From the NCBI RefSeq assembly GCF_009760405.1, contig NZ_WRPP01000004.1:787697-851696 (forward strand): a stretch of DNA of 64,000 nucleotides. Direction: 5' to 3'. A program made the position numbers and the translations under genes. The notes under the pieces are model-generated. The model had not been told where the DNA came from. It searched no databases and saw only the letters and a program-made list of their open reading frames with translations. Positions 1-8,604 of the stretch are shown here, in pieces (position 1 is the first letter of the stretch; every line of letters starts with the position of its first letter). Origin of the DNA: Nocardia terrae (GTDB lineage Bacteria; Actinomycetota; Actinomycetes; Mycobacteriales; Mycobacteriaceae).

Positions 1-1530
1 GAGGCCGCCTCCGCGTTCGGCGACCCGACCGTGTTCTGCGAGCGCTACCTGGAGACCGGCCGCCACATCGAGGTGCAGGTCATGGCCGACACCCACGGCA
101 CGGTGTGGGCGGTCGGCGAGCGCGAGTGCTCGATCCAGCGCCGCCACCAGAAGGTTGTGGAGGAAGCCCCCTCGCCGCTGGTCGAGAAGATCGACGCCAT
201 GCGCGCGTCAGGCCCGGAGGAGGCAGCGGAGCGTAACCACGCAGGGCCCGCGCGCATGGCCGATGGGCAGAGCATGCGGGCGCGGCTGTTCGAGGCGGCC
301 CGGCTGGCGTCGGAGGCCATCGGCTACGAGGGTGCGGGCACCGTCGAGTTCCTGGCCGACGAGAAGGGCGACTTCTTCTTCCTGGAGATGAATACCCGTC
401 TGCAGGTGGAACATCCGGTTACCGAGCAGGTCACCGGCCTGGACCTGGTGCGGTTGCAGTTGCAGGTCGCGGCGGGCCGCCCGCTGCCCGCGCGGCAGCC
501 GGAGATGCGCGGGCACTCCATCGAGGTGCGGCTCTACGCCGAGGACCCGGCGCACGACTGGCAGCCGCAGTCCGGCCCGGTCCACAAGCTCGACATCCCC
601 GGCACCCTGGGCGAATTCACCGTGCTGACCGAGCCGGGCGTGCGCCTGGACACCGGTGTGGTGGACGGCTCGGTGGTCGGCGTGCACTACGACCCCATGC
701 TGTCGAAGGTCATCTCCTTCGCCGAAACGCGTGACGAGGCCGCGCATCTGCTGGCGAGCGCGTTGCAGCGGGCCAAGATCCACGGCCTGGTCACCAACCG
801 CGATCTGCTGGTGCGGGTACTGCGCCACCCGGCGTTCCTGGCGGGCGACACCGATACGGCGTTCTTCGCGACCCATGATCTCGAAAAGCTCTCGGCCCCA
901 CTGGTTTCCGAGGGCGACGAGCAGCTCTCCATCGTGGCCGCCGCGCTCGCCGACGCCGCCGCCAACCGGCGTGCGGCCCGGGTCGTCCGCGGCGTGCCCA
1001 GCGGCTGGCGCAACCTGCCGTCGCAGCCGCAGTCCAAGTCCTACGAGTCGCGGCTGACCGGCAAGCACGAGGTGCGCTACCGGCTGACCCGCACGGGTCT
1101 CGAGGTCGAGGGCTTCGAGGGCCTCGAATTGCTGGAGGCCACACCGGATCTGGTGATCCTCCAGGTCCCCGGCGAGCGCGGTCCGGTGCGCCGCCGCTTC
1201 GAGATCGCCCGCTACGGCGACCTGGTGACGGTGGACTCCCCGCTCGGCCCGGTGGCGGTGCGCCGCCTGCCGCGCTTCGAGGACCCGGCCGATCAGGTGG
1301 CCGAGGGCTCGCTGCTGGCCCCCATGCCGGGCGCGGTGATCCGCGTCGGCGCGGCGGTCGGCGACCGGCTCGAGAAGGGCCAGCCGATCCTGTGGCTGGA
1401 GGCCATGAAGATGGAGCACACCATCGCCGCCCCCGCCGCGGGCATCCTCACCGAATTGAATGTTTCCGCCGGCCAGCAGGTCGAAGTCGGCGCGGTACTT
1501 GCCGTGGTCCACAGCGAAGATCAGGAGTAG
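1..1530 (+). CDS. Acyl-CoA carboxylase alpha subunit (biotin carboxylase C-terminal part plus BCCP), 5' truncated by window edge
   Basis: The reading frame is open from base 1, so the gene starts outside the window. The visible 509 residues hold the C-terminal half of an ATP-grasp biotin carboxylase: HIEVQV, ERECSIQRRHQK and MNTRLQVEHPVTE are signatures of the active site. A linker follows, and the last ~80 residues are a biotinyl carrier domain with the biotin-attachment motif EAMKMEH. Such two-domain alpha subunits carboxylate biotin and pass the carboxyl group to a separate beta subunit, here presumably encoded upstream. The next gene starts 3 bases after the stop, and the acyl-CoA dehydrogenase and enoyl-CoA hydratase that follow suggest 3-methylcrotonyl-CoA carboxylase of leucine breakdown (AccA1/LiuD type). 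Propionyl- or acetyl-CoA carboxylase cannot be excluded. Confidence 0.93.
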   Translation, partial: EAASAFGDPTVFCERYLETGRHIEVQVMADTHGTVWAVGERECSIQRRHQKVVEEAPSPLVEKIDAMRASGPEEAAERNHAGPARMADGQSMRARLFEAARLASEAIGYEGAGTVEFLADEKGDFFFLEMNTRLQVEHPVTEQVTGLDLVRLQLQVAAGRPLPARQPEMRGHSIEVRLYAEDPAHDWQPQSGPVHKLDIPGTLGEFTVLTEPGVRLDTGVVDGSVVGVHYDPMLSKVISFAETRDEAAHLLASALQRAKIHGLVTNRDLLVRVLRHPAFLAGDTDTAFFATHDLEKLSAPLVSEGDEQLSIVAAALADAAANRRAARVVRGVPSGWRNLPSQPQSKSYESRLTGKHEVRYRLTRTGLEVEGFEGLELLEATPDLVILQVPGERGPVRRRFEIARYGDLVTVDSPLGPVAVRRLPRFEDPADQVAEGSLLAPMPGAVIRVGAAVGDRLEKGQPILWLEAMKMEHTIAAPAAGILTELNVSAGQQVEVGAVLAVVHSEDQE

Positions 1531-1533
1531 GCA

Positions 1534-2697
1534 ATGAGTTTCATCGAGACCGACGAGCAGAAGGCGCTGCGGGCCGCGGTGGCCAAGCTGGCCGCCAAGT
1601 ACAACTTCCGCGACTACGCCGGGCCGAAGGCGCGCCGCAACGAGCCCTTCGACGAGCTGTGGGACGAGGCGGGCAAGCTCGGCTTCCTGGGTGTGAACCT
1701 GCCCGAGGAGTACGGCGGCGGTGGCGCGGGCATCTACGAACTCGCGCTCGTCCAGGAGGAATTGGCGGCGCAGGGCTGCGGCCTGCTGCTCATGGTGGTC
1801 TCGCCCGCCATCTGCGGCACCATCATCACCAAGTACGGTACCGAGGCGCAGAAGCAGGAGTGGCTGACCACGCTGGCCGACGGTTCGTCGAAGATGGTCT
1901 TCGGCATCACCGAGCCGGACGCGGGCTCCAACTCGCACAAGATCACCACCACCGCGCGGCGTGACGGCGAGGATTGGATCCTCAACGGCCGCAAGATCTT
2001 CATCTCCGGCGTGGACCAGGCCGAGGCCGTGCTCATCGTGGCCCGCTCCGAGAATGCCAAGACCGGCAACCTGCAGCCCGCCCTGTTCATCGTGCCCGTC
2101 GACACCCCCGGCTTCGTGAAGACGAAGCAGGAGATGGACATCATCGAGCCGGACAACCAGTTCACGCTGTTCCTCGACGAGGTCCGGCTGCCCGCCACCG
2201 CCCTGGTCGGCCAGGAGGACGCGGCCATCGCGCAGCTGTTCGCGGGCCTGAACCCGGAGCGGATCATGGGCGCGGCCATGGCGGTCGGCATGGGCCGCTA
2301 CGCCATCGACGCGGCGGTGAAGTACGCCAAGGAGCGGGCCGTGTGGAAGGGTGCGCCGATCGGTTCGCACCAGGGCATCTCGCATCCGCTCGCGCAGGTG
2401 AAGATCGAGCTGGAACTGGCCAAGGTCATGATGCAGAAGGCCGCGTTCCTCTACGACTCCGGCGACGACTTCGGCGCGGCCGAGGCCGCCAATATGGCGA
2501 AATACGCTGCGGCTGAGGCCAGTATCAAGGCGCTGGACCAGGCGATCCAGACCCATGGCGGTTCCGGCCTGACCTCCGATGTCGGGCTGGCGGGCATGCT
2601 GGCGGCGTCCCGCATCGCCCGGGTCGCCCCGGTCAGCCGCGAGATGATCCTCAACTTCGTCTCCCAGCACTCGCTGGGTCTGCCCCGGTCCTACTGA
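1534..2697 (+). CDS. Acyl-CoA dehydrogenase (FadE19 / isovaleryl-CoA dehydrogenase-like)
   Basis: 387 residues, the usual length of a medium-sized acyl-CoA dehydrogenase. Visible family landmarks are EEYGGGG near residue 57, the FAD/substrate signature FGITEPDAGSNS near 127, and QTHGGSGLTSD near 341. It oxidises an acyl-CoA at the alpha-beta bond with FAD and hands electrons to ETF. The ATG lies 3 bases after the stop of the carboxylase subunit, with AGGAG just upstream inside that gene's end, so the two are cotranscribed. Between a carboxylase subunit and an enoyl-CoA hydratase, isovaleryl- or another branched short-chain acyl-CoA is the likeliest substrate; this is inferred from context, not from identified specificity residues. 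Confidence 0.93.
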   Translation: MSFIETDEQKALRAAVAKLAAKYNFRDYAGPKARRNEPFDELWDEAGKLGFLGVNLPEEYGGGGAGIYELALVQEELAAQGCGLLLMVVSPAICGTIITKYGTEAQKQEWLTTLADGSSKMVFGITEPDAGSNSHKITTTARRDGEDWILNGRKIFISGVDQAEAVLIVARSENAKTGNLQPALFIVPVDTPGFVKTKQEMDIIEPDNQFTLFLDEVRLPATALVGQEDAAIAQLFAGLNPERIMGAAMAVGMGRYAIDAAVKYAKERAVWKGAPIGSHQGISHPLAQVKIELELAKVMMQKAAFLYDSGDDFGAAEAANMAKYAAAEASIKALDQAIQTHGGSGLTSDVGLAGMLAASRIARVAPVSREMILNFVSQHSLGLPRSY

Positions 2698-2781
2698 CCG
2701 GGGTGACGAGTGGCGGCGGTGCGCGGCCACCGCCACTCGTACCGTTCGCATCCGAAAGCCACACAGCAGCAGGAGTATTCG

Positions 2782-3576
2782 ATGACCGACACAGCCGGTG
2801 CCGCCGCGGCCGCGCCGTTCGTGCGCTACGAGGTGCGCGACGGGTTCGCGGTGCTGACCCTGGACTCGCCGCACAATCGCAACGCCCTGTCCTCGCGGCT
2901 GGTGACGGAGCTGCTGGAGGGGCTGGCCAAGGCGGCGGCCGACGACGCCGTGCGCGGCGTGGTGCTCACCCACACCGGCAATACCTTCTGTGCGGGCGCG
3001 GATCTCAAGGAGGCGGTGGACGCCGACCCGGCGGCCGCCGCCGATATCCGCACCCGCTGGATGATCTCGGTGCTGCGCGACATCCTCGCGATGCCGAAAC
3101 CCGTTGTGGCGCAGGTGAACGGCAATGTGCGCGCGGGCGGCATGGGCATCATCGCCGCCTGTGATCTGGTGGTCGCCGGGCACGACAGCAGCTTCGCCCT
3201 CACCGAGGTGCGCATCGGCCTGGCGCCGTTCATGATCTCGCTGACCCTGCTGCCGCGCATGACCGGCCGCTCGGCGGCGCGCTACTTCCAGACCGGCGAG
3301 ACCTTCGACGCCGCCGAGGCCGAGCGGATCGGCCTGATCACGGTGGCCGTCGAGGATCCGGCCGCCGAGGTGGCCCGGCTGCGCGGGGAACTGCGCAAGG
3401 GTTCGCCGCAGGGACTGGCCGAGGCCAAACAGCTGGTCAACGCCGGGTTGCTGGCCGACTTCGACCGCTCGGCCGAGGAGTTGGCGAAGCGTTCCGCGAG
3501 CTTCTTCGGCACGCCCGAGGTGATCGAGGGCATCACCGCGTTCATGCAGCGCCGCCCGGCGAGTTGGGCGGAATAG
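2782..3576 (+). CDS. Enoyl-CoA hydratase/isomerase family (possible methylglutaconyl-CoA hydratase)
   Basis: 264 residues of the crotonase fold. The oxyanion-hole regions FCAGADLKE (near residue 74) and GNVRAGGMGIIAACD (near 114) are present, the second with Ala where many hydratases have Gly-Gly. The start chosen is the ATG with AGGAG 7 bases upstream; an in-frame upstream start lacks a ribosome site. It lies 84 bases after the acyl-CoA dehydrogenase in the same direction, so it fits the hydratase step of the leucine pathway. At the second crotonase glutamate position the sequence reads RIGLAP; the acid/base residues were not assigned. Other crotonase reactions remain possible. Confidence 0.9.
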   Translation: MTDTAGAAAAAPFVRYEVRDGFAVLTLDSPHNRNALSSRLVTELLEGLAKAAADDAVRGVVLTHTGNTFCAGADLKEAVDADPAAAADIRTRWMISVLRDILAMPKPVVAQVNGNVRAGGMGIIAACDLVVAGHDSSFALTEVRIGLAPFMISLTLLPRMTGRSAARYFQTGETFDAAEAERIGLITVAVEDPAAEVARLRGELRKGSPQGLAEAKQLVNAGLLADFDRSAEELAKRSASFFGTPEVIEGITAFMQRRPASWAE

Positions 3577-3599
3577 GCGACTCGGCAGAATAGGCGACC

Positions 3600-4214
3600 A
3601 TGGCGACACCCCACGAACCGAAGCAGGACCGCAGCCGGGCCACCCGGCAGCGGCTGCTGGAGGCGACCATCGACTGCCTGGCCGAAACCGGCTGGGCAGC
3701 CGCCACGGTCGCCGTGGTCGCCGAACGCGCCGGGGTGTCGCGCGGTGCCGCCCAGCACCATTTCCCCACCCGCGAGGACCTGATCACCGCGGCGCTCGAG
3801 TACATGTTCGAGACCCGGATGGACCAGGCCAAGGCCGACGCCCTCGCGGTCTCCGAGGTAGCCGAGGGCGTGGCCCGCACCGAAGCGGTGGTCGCGGGCC
3901 TGGTCGAGTCCTACACGAGCCCGCTCTTCAAAGCGGCCCTGCAGGTCTGGACCCACGCCGCCGCAGACCCGGTCCTGCGCGAGCGAATCGTCCCCATGGA
4001 AGCCCGCTTCGGCCGCATCTCCCACCGCATGGCGATCGAGGCGCTCGGCGTCGACGACACCGACCCCGTCACCCACCATCTCGTCCAAGCCACCCTCGAC
4101 CTGGCTCGCGGCCTGGGCCTGGCCGACGTCCTCACCGACGACTCCCTGCGCCGCAAGGAAATCGTCCAGCAGTGGGCCGCCACCCTCCACATGGCACTCA
4201 CCGCCCCCCGCTGA
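3600..4214 (+). CDS. TetR/AcrR family transcriptional regulator
   Basis: 204 residues with a TetR N-terminal domain: a helix-turn-helix at about residues 35-55 (VAERAGVSRGAAQHHFPTREDL) after the usual TRQRLLEATIDCLAETGW helix. The C-terminal ligand domain is of ordinary length. The start codon is 23 bases after the hydratase stop, so it is the last gene of the catabolic operon and likely controls it, perhaps in response to an acyl-CoA. An 11-base direct repeat (GAATAGGCGAC) spans the hydratase stop and the start region. No palindromic operator is visible here; it would lie upstream of the window. Confidence 0.88.
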   Translation: MATPHEPKQDRSRATRQRLLEATIDCLAETGWAAATVAVVAERAGVSRGAAQHHFPTREDLITAALEYMFETRMDQAKADALAVSEVAEGVARTEAVVAGLVESYTSPLFKAALQVWTHAAADPVLRERIVPMEARFGRISHRMAIEALGVDDTDPVTHHLVQATLDLARGLGLADVLTDDSLRRKEIVQQWAATLHMALTAPR

Positions 4215-4313
4215 CCTGCGCGGCCCCCGGAATCGGGGGCGGTCCGCGCCGGGTTCCGTTGCCTATCCTGGAGATTCGGGAGTGGCTTGGAGATCGGGTG
4301 GGGGGCCACATGA

Positions 4314-4790
4314 ATGCTCCGAGATTGGAATCCGCAGGTTCGTTCGAGTCCGGCGAGACTGCCGTTCGCTCTCGTCTACGCCGGCGTGTCCGGCCTCGGA
4401 TCGTCCACATGGGTCGGGCGCACCGTGGGAGCCGTGCTGTGGCTCGGCCTGTACGCCGGGTCGGGCGTGTTGCTGAGCCACTGGTTCGGCATGCCCGCGA
4501 TGGTCGCGTTCGCGGTGGGTGCGCTCGGGCAGGGGCTCGGGACACGCGCGGTTCGGCGACGCAATCAATTGACCGCCGATCGCGTGTCGGTCGACCTCGG
4601 GCACGGTCCGGGAATACGGTCCTACATCGACAAGCGGGCCCCGGACGATTGGCTGTCCCCGCCTATGGTGTGGTCGCTTTCGCCCGCCATGCGGGTGCTC
4701 GCCTTCCTGTGCCGGATCATCGATCCGGACCCTCGGCCAGGCGAGCGGCTGCTGGCCATCGACAGACGCCTGCACCTTCGGTGGAGCTGA
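4314..4790 (+). CDS. Hypothetical small membrane protein
   Basis: 158 residues, family not recognised. Two adjacent hydrophobic stretches at about residues 35-55 and 57-80 look like a membrane hairpin, followed by a basic segment (AVRRRN) and a soluble tail of ~70 residues containing SYIDKRAPDDW. Codon use has the strong G/C third position of neighbouring genes, which supports coding. The ATG follows a G-rich stretch that could serve as ribosome site. A longer frame overlapping it (from 4172) runs into the TetR gene and looks like a shadow. Function unknown. Confidence 0.65.
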   Translation: MLRDWNPQVRSSPARLPFALVYAGVSGLGSSTWVGRTVGAVLWLGLYAGSGVLLSHWFGMPAMVAFAVGALGQGLGTRAVRRRNQLTADRVSVDLGHGPGIRSYIDKRAPDDWLSPPMVWSLSPAMRVLAFLCRIIDPDPRPGERLLAIDRRLHLRWS

Positions 4791-4804
4791 ATCGGGGCCA
4801 GCGC

Positions 4805-4957
4805 TCAGAAGCCGAAAATCTCTGCGATCTCGATGGATTCGTCGTCCCAGCGGCGTTCGATGGCCTCGCGCTCGGGCTCCGGGAGATGGGGATGCCAACC
4901 GGCCTTGCGCCAGAAGGCTTCTCGGTGCTCATCGCTGAGGGGATACGGCGTGCTCAT
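4805..4957 (-). CDS. Small hypothetical protein, 50 aa
   Basis: A 50-residue frame that a typical length cutoff misses. It begins MSTPYPLSDEHR and ends EIAEIFGF, is rich in charged residues and Trp (three Trp, pattern FWRKAGWHPHLPEPEREAIERRW), and has no hydrophobic segment. Nearly every codon ends in G or C, as in real genes here. The upstream AGGGAA is a weak ribosome site. It sits between a plus-strand membrane protein that ends at 4790 and the terminator at 5006, with its own orientation. I do not recognise the family; the composition suggests a soluble helical protein. Confidence 0.6.
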   Translation of the reverse strand: MSTPYPLSDEHREAFWRKAGWHPHLPEPEREAIERRWDDESIEIAEIFGF

Positions 4958-5005
4958 GGCGGATTCCCTGGATCGTGACGGCCGTCACATCCAGTCTATG
5001 AAGAA

Positions 5006-5048
5006 GAACCGAGCGTCAGGACCGGATCGGGATCCTGACGCTCGGTTC
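5006..5048 (-). terminator. Rho-independent-type terminator for the GT39 operon
   Basis: Perfect 16-bp inverted repeat (5006-5021 with 5033-5048) and an 11-base loop. It lies 26 bases past the stop of the minus-strand GT39 gene, and read in that direction it is followed by a T-rich run (TTCTTCTTCAT). Confidence 0.8.
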
Positions 5049-5074
5049 GGTTGTGGCGGTGGCAAGCCCGCCGG

Positions 5075-7105
5075 TTATGTGGTCTTCGGGGCCGTCAGGT
5101 CGTAGAGGGTGATGCCGTCCACTTCCTGAGAGTCGAAGTGCTCCTTGACCCATGCGGTGATCTGAGAGCTCTGGCTGTTGCTGTTGCCGCCGCGCTCGCC
5201 GCCGCCCATCTGGCTGCCGCTGATGAAGTAGTGGATCCTTCCGACCTGCACGTACTCCTGGAACTGAGCCAATGTCGGGGACGGGTCGCTGCCGTTGAAG
5301 CCGCCGACCGGCATGACCGGCAACTGGGTCGCCAGCTGGAAGCCGGCCGCCGAGTTGGAGCTGACCGTGGCGGCCACCCAGGTGTAGTCGGAGCCGTCGG
5401 CCTTCAACAGCGCGGTGACCTTGTCGCTCGGGGTGCTCGCCATCATCATGTTGCCCGCACCGCCGCCGAAATCGCCGGGGCCGCCGCCCTTTCCGGCGGT
5501 GTTGCCGGGGAAGCCCGCGGTGTCACCGTGGTTTCCGGCCGCGCCGCGCTGACCGCCGGGACCGCCGAAGCCGCCAGCGGGCCGATCGCCGAAGCCGTGT
5601 CCGCCCGGACCCCAGCCACCGCGGGTCATGGGTCCGGCCGAGGGCATGGGGCCCTGGTGGGCCGTGGTCAGCCCGTTCACGGTGTACGCGATCGGTCCGG
5701 CCAAACCGACCAGTACTGCCGCCGCCGCGGCGACCAGACCGGCCTTGCGCGGCAGGCGAATCAGGACGAGCAGGGTGGCGACGATGCCGCCGACCAGAAC
5801 CACCCAGCGCAGCCACGGCACGAAGGAGGTACTGCGGGACAGGATGATCCACGACGTCGCGGTGGTCAGACCCACTGCCAGGGCGGTGGTCAGGCGCACC
5901 CACAGGGTGTCGCGGTGCTGCCAGGCGAGCACCGAGCCCACGCCGACGAGCGCGGCCACCGCCGGGGCCAGCGCCACGGTGTAATACGGGTGGAAGATGC
6001 CCTTCATGAAGCTGAACACCAGCCCGGTGCCCAGCAGCCAGCCGCCGAACAGGATGAGCGTGGCCCGCCGCGGATCGGTGCGGGTCAGCTTGCCGCGCAA
6101 CACGAGTCCCACGACCAGCAGCACCAGCGCCGCCGGGATGAGCCAGGCGATCTGACCGGCCTGCTGCGGCTGGAACAGCCGCCCGATACCGGGCGTGCCC
6201 CACATGCCTCCGCCGCCGGTCGGCATCTGCTCGCCGCCGCCGAATCCGCCGACACTGCCGGTCTCATCGCCATTGAGGCGGCCGAGACCGTTGTAGCCGA
6301 GGGTCAGTTCGATGATCGAATTGTGCTGGGAGCCGCCGAAGTACGGCCGGTCCGAGGCGGGCCACAGCTCGGCCAGCAGCACCCACCAGCCCGCGCCCAC
6401 GACCATGCCCGCCAGCGCCCCGAACAGCTGCGCGATCCGCGTGCCCAGCTTGGGCGGGCCCGCGATCAAGTAGGTCAGCGCCAGCGCCGGCACCACCAGC
6501 AGCACCTGCAATTGCTTTGCCAGGAAGCCCAATCCGATGAACGCGCCGGTGAGCAGCAGCCAGCGCCAGCGGCCGTCGGCCACCGCGCGAGTCATGGCCC
6601 AGGCCGCGGCCAGCATGAGGAACACCAGCATGGCGTCCGGGTTGTTGAACCGGAACATCACCGCGGCAATGGGAGTCAGCGCCAGTACCAGCCCCGCCAG
6701 CAGTCCGGCGCTCGCGCCGAAGTCGCGGCGCACGATGGCCCACAGCAGCGCCACCGACGCCACGCCCAGCAGCGCCTGCGGCAGCAGCATGCTCCAGGCG
6801 TGCAGCCCGAAGAGGCGGACCGAGATCTCCATGGGCCACAACGACAGTGGCGTCTTGTCCACGGTGATGGAGTTGGCCGCGTCGGAGGAGCCGAAGAACA
6901 TCGCCTTCCACGACACCGAACCGGCCTGCACGGCCGCGGCGTAGAAGGAGTTGGCCCAGCCGTTCGCGGCCAGGTTCCAGATGTAGGCGACGGCGGTGCC
7001 GACGAGCAGTGCCGCCAGTGCCAGGTACTCCCGGCGGCCGGAGCCGTTCGCGGGCGGCTCGGCCGGTGGCGGGGAGAGCCGGGGTTCGGTCAGTGTCGCG
7101 GTCAT
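5075..7105 (-). CDS. Glycosyltransferase family 39 membrane protein (ArnT/mannosyltransferase-like)
   Basis: 676 residues. After a proline-rich N-terminus there are about 11-12 hydrophobic segments. The first loop carries the family 39 pattern for polyprenyl-phosphate-sugar-dependent transferases (FYAAAVQAGSVSWKAMFFGS, then DKTPLSLW). A Gly/Met-rich stretch at about residues 480-560 joins a periplasmic C-terminal domain containing PVGGFNGSDPSPT. The ATG overlaps the stop of the 61-aa gene upstream (ATGA), and that gene in turn overlaps the GT2-GtrA gene, so all three are coupled. Likely role: transfer of a lipid-linked sugar to an envelope acceptor outside the membrane; sugar and acceptor unknown. 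A paralogue lies at 61392-63224. Confidence 0.88.
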   Translation of the reverse strand: MTATLTEPRLSPPPAEPPANGSGRREYLALAALLVGTAVAYIWNLAANGWANSFYAAAVQAGSVSWKAMFFGSSDAANSITVDKTPLSLWPMEISVRLFGLHAWSMLLPQALLGVASVALLWAIVRRDFGASAGLLAGLVLALTPIAAVMFRFNNPDAMLVFLMLAAAWAMTRAVADGRWRWLLLTGAFIGLGFLAKQLQVLLVVPALALTYLIAGPPKLGTRIAQLFGALAGMVVGAGWWVLLAELWPASDRPYFGGSQHNSIIELTLGYNGLGRLNGDETGSVGGFGGGEQMPTGGGGMWGTPGIGRLFQPQQAGQIAWLIPAALVLLVVGLVLRGKLTRTDPRRATLILFGGWLLGTGLVFSFMKGIFHPYYTVALAPAVAALVGVGSVLAWQHRDTLWVRLTTALAVGLTTATSWIILSRSTSFVPWLRWVVLVGGIVATLLVLIRLPRKAGLVAAAAAVLVGLAGPIAYTVNGLTTAHQGPMPSAGPMTRGGWGPGGHGFGDRPAGGFGGPGGQRGAAGNHGDTAGFPGNTAGKGGGPGDFGGGAGNMMMASTPSDKVTALLKADGSDYTWVAATVSSNSAAGFQLATQLPVMPVGGFNGSDPSPTLAQFQEYVQVGRIHYFISGSQMGGGERGGNSNSQSSQITAWVKEHFDSQEVDGITLYDLTAPKTT

Positions 7106-7287
7106 CGGTCGCCTCCTCGGTCAGCTCGGTCGGTCGGGGAATCAGCTCGGTCGGTCGGGGAATCGGCGGGGTCGGTCCAGAAGGGCAGATCGCCGTGTTC
7201 GGGGTGGCTGCGGCCGGGGAAGTCGACCCGCAGCAGCCGGAAGCCGTCGTTCGGAAGCGCTTGCGGCGCAGGGAAGACGATGGTCAC
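7102..7287 (-). CDS. Small coupled ORF, 61 aa, with internal tandem repeat
   Basis: The GTG start overlaps the stop of the GT2-GtrA gene (GTGA) and its own stop overlaps the GT39 start (ATGA), an arrangement that is hard to get by chance and argues for translation. The 61 residues begin MTIVFPAPQALPND and end in a twice-repeated ADSPTDR unit from a 21-bp tandem DNA repeat (about 7125-7167). No hydrophobic segment and no family recognised. It may be a real small partner of the glycosylation proteins, or only a spacer that keeps ribosomes running between its neighbours. Confidence 0.5.
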   Translation of the reverse strand: MTIVFPAPQALPNDGFRLLRVDFPGRSHPEHGDLPFWTDPADSPTDRADSPTDRADRGGDR

Positions 7288-8528
7288 CGAACCCCCTCGG
7301 GCACGGGATGCTTACCGGCATTGCGGAACACCCAGCGCAGACCGACGAACCGCAGCAGCGTCGCGACCAGATTCGCGATCACCAGCACCACGAGTTCGAG
7401 ATGCACCGCCGCGTCCGGCGCCCAGTGATGCAGGGTGTAGAGCGAGCCACTGGTGAGCGCCCAGGCGACGCCGAAGATGGCGAGGCCCTGGAAGTGGTGC
7501 GACACCGCCTGATTCGACCCGCGCACCCCGAAGGTGAAGGCGCGGTTGGCGGCGGTATTGCCGATCGCGGTGATCAGCAGCGCCAGGAAGTTGGCGGCCT
7601 GCGCACCCGTGATCCCCTGTAGGAGCACGTAGAGCAGTAGGTAGGCCAGCGTCGAGGTGACGCCGACGATGCCGAACCGCACCAGCTGCCCGACCATGCC
7701 CAGCGGCACACCCTCGACCAGCGGCTCGCGGCCGATGGCGGCGCGCAACTCGTTGATGGGCAGGCGGCCGGTGGTGAGCGCGCGGCCCACCCGCCAGACG
7801 CCGAGCAGGTCCTTGCGGGCGGTGTCGACGATGTCGACCCGCGAGTCCGGGTCGTCGATCCAGTCCACGGGCACCTCGTGGATGCGTAGCCCGATGCGCT
7901 CGGCCAGCACCAGCAGTTCGGTGTCGAAGAACCATTCGCCGTCCTCGACCAGCGGCAGCACCAGTTTGGCGACCTCGCCGCGCATGGCCTTGAAACCGCA
8001 CTGCGCGTCGGAGAACTTGGCCTGCAGGGACGCCCGCAGGATGAGGTTGTAGCAGCGGGAGATGATCTCGCGCTTGGGTCCGCGCACCACGCGGGAGGAG
8101 GAGGCCAGCCGGGTGCCGATGGCGACATCCGAATGTCCGGACACCAGCGGCGCGACCAGCGGCAGCAGCGCGTTGAGGTCGGTGGACAGGTCCACGTCCA
8201 TGTAGGCGACCACCTGGGCGTCGGAGGCCTGCCACACCTCGCGCAGGGCGCGTCCCCGGCCCTTGCGATCCAGGTGCACCACCCGCACGCCGTCCAGCTG
8301 GGACGCCAGCTGCTTCGCCACCTCGAGGGTGGAGTCGGTGGAGGCGTTGTCGGCGATCGTGATTCGCGCCGTGAACGGGAAGTTCAGGGTCAGGAAGGCG
8401 TGCAGCCGGCGCACGCAGGGGCCGAGGTCGACCTCTTCGTTGTAGACCGGAACGACCACGTCCACGACGGGCGCGGTCACTGCTTCTGCGGGTTCCGCCT
8501 CCCGGACGGCGGTCACGGTGTCGCTCAT
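7284..8528 (-). CDS. Bifunctional glycosyltransferase family 2 / GtrA family protein
   Basis: 414 residues from the ATG at 8528 (a TTG three codons upstream is possible). Residues ~20-250 are a GT2 domain of the polyprenyl-phosphate sugar synthase type: VVVPVYNEE, DNASTDST, the DXD-like VAYMDVDLSTD, and GFKAMRG. Residues ~280-400 form a GtrA domain with four membrane segments, starting QLVRFGIVGVTSTLAYLLLY. The fusion would make a polyprenyl-phosphate-linked sugar and help move it across the membrane for the GT39 enzyme encoded downstream. The stop overlaps the GTG of the 61-aa gene. The donor sugar cannot be read from the sequence. Confidence 0.9.
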   Translation of the reverse strand: MSDTVTAVREAEPAEAVTAPVVDVVVPVYNEEVDLGPCVRRLHAFLTLNFPFTARITIADNASTDSTLEVAKQLASQLDGVRVVHLDRKGRGRALREVWQASDAQVVAYMDVDLSTDLNALLPLVAPLVSGHSDVAIGTRLASSSRVVRGPKREIISRCYNLILRASLQAKFSDAQCGFKAMRGEVAKLVLPLVEDGEWFFDTELLVLAERIGLRIHEVPVDWIDDPDSRVDIVDTARKDLLGVWRVGRALTTGRLPINELRAAIGREPLVEGVPLGMVGQLVRFGIVGVTSTLAYLLLYVLLQGITGAQAANFLALLITAIGNTAANRAFTFGVRGSNQAVSHHFQGLAIFGVAWALTSGSLYTLHHWAPDAAVHLELVVLVIANLVATLLRFVGLRWVFRNAGKHPVPEGVR

Positions 8529-8604
8529 AGTGACCAATTTCGATCACCGAACTCACATCAGGCTGCGCCCTGCCTGGGAGCTTCCTGGGAGACCGTGATC
8601 CGCG

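Noticed and set aside
208..3609. 1133-aa open frame on the minus strand
   Set aside because: Antisense shadow of the carboxylase, dehydrogenase and hydratase genes; composition is a low-complexity His/Arg/Gly mix with no domain.
5051..7456. 801-aa plus-strand frame
   Set aside because: Antisense to the GT39 gene; Arg/Gln/His-rich with no recognisable fold.
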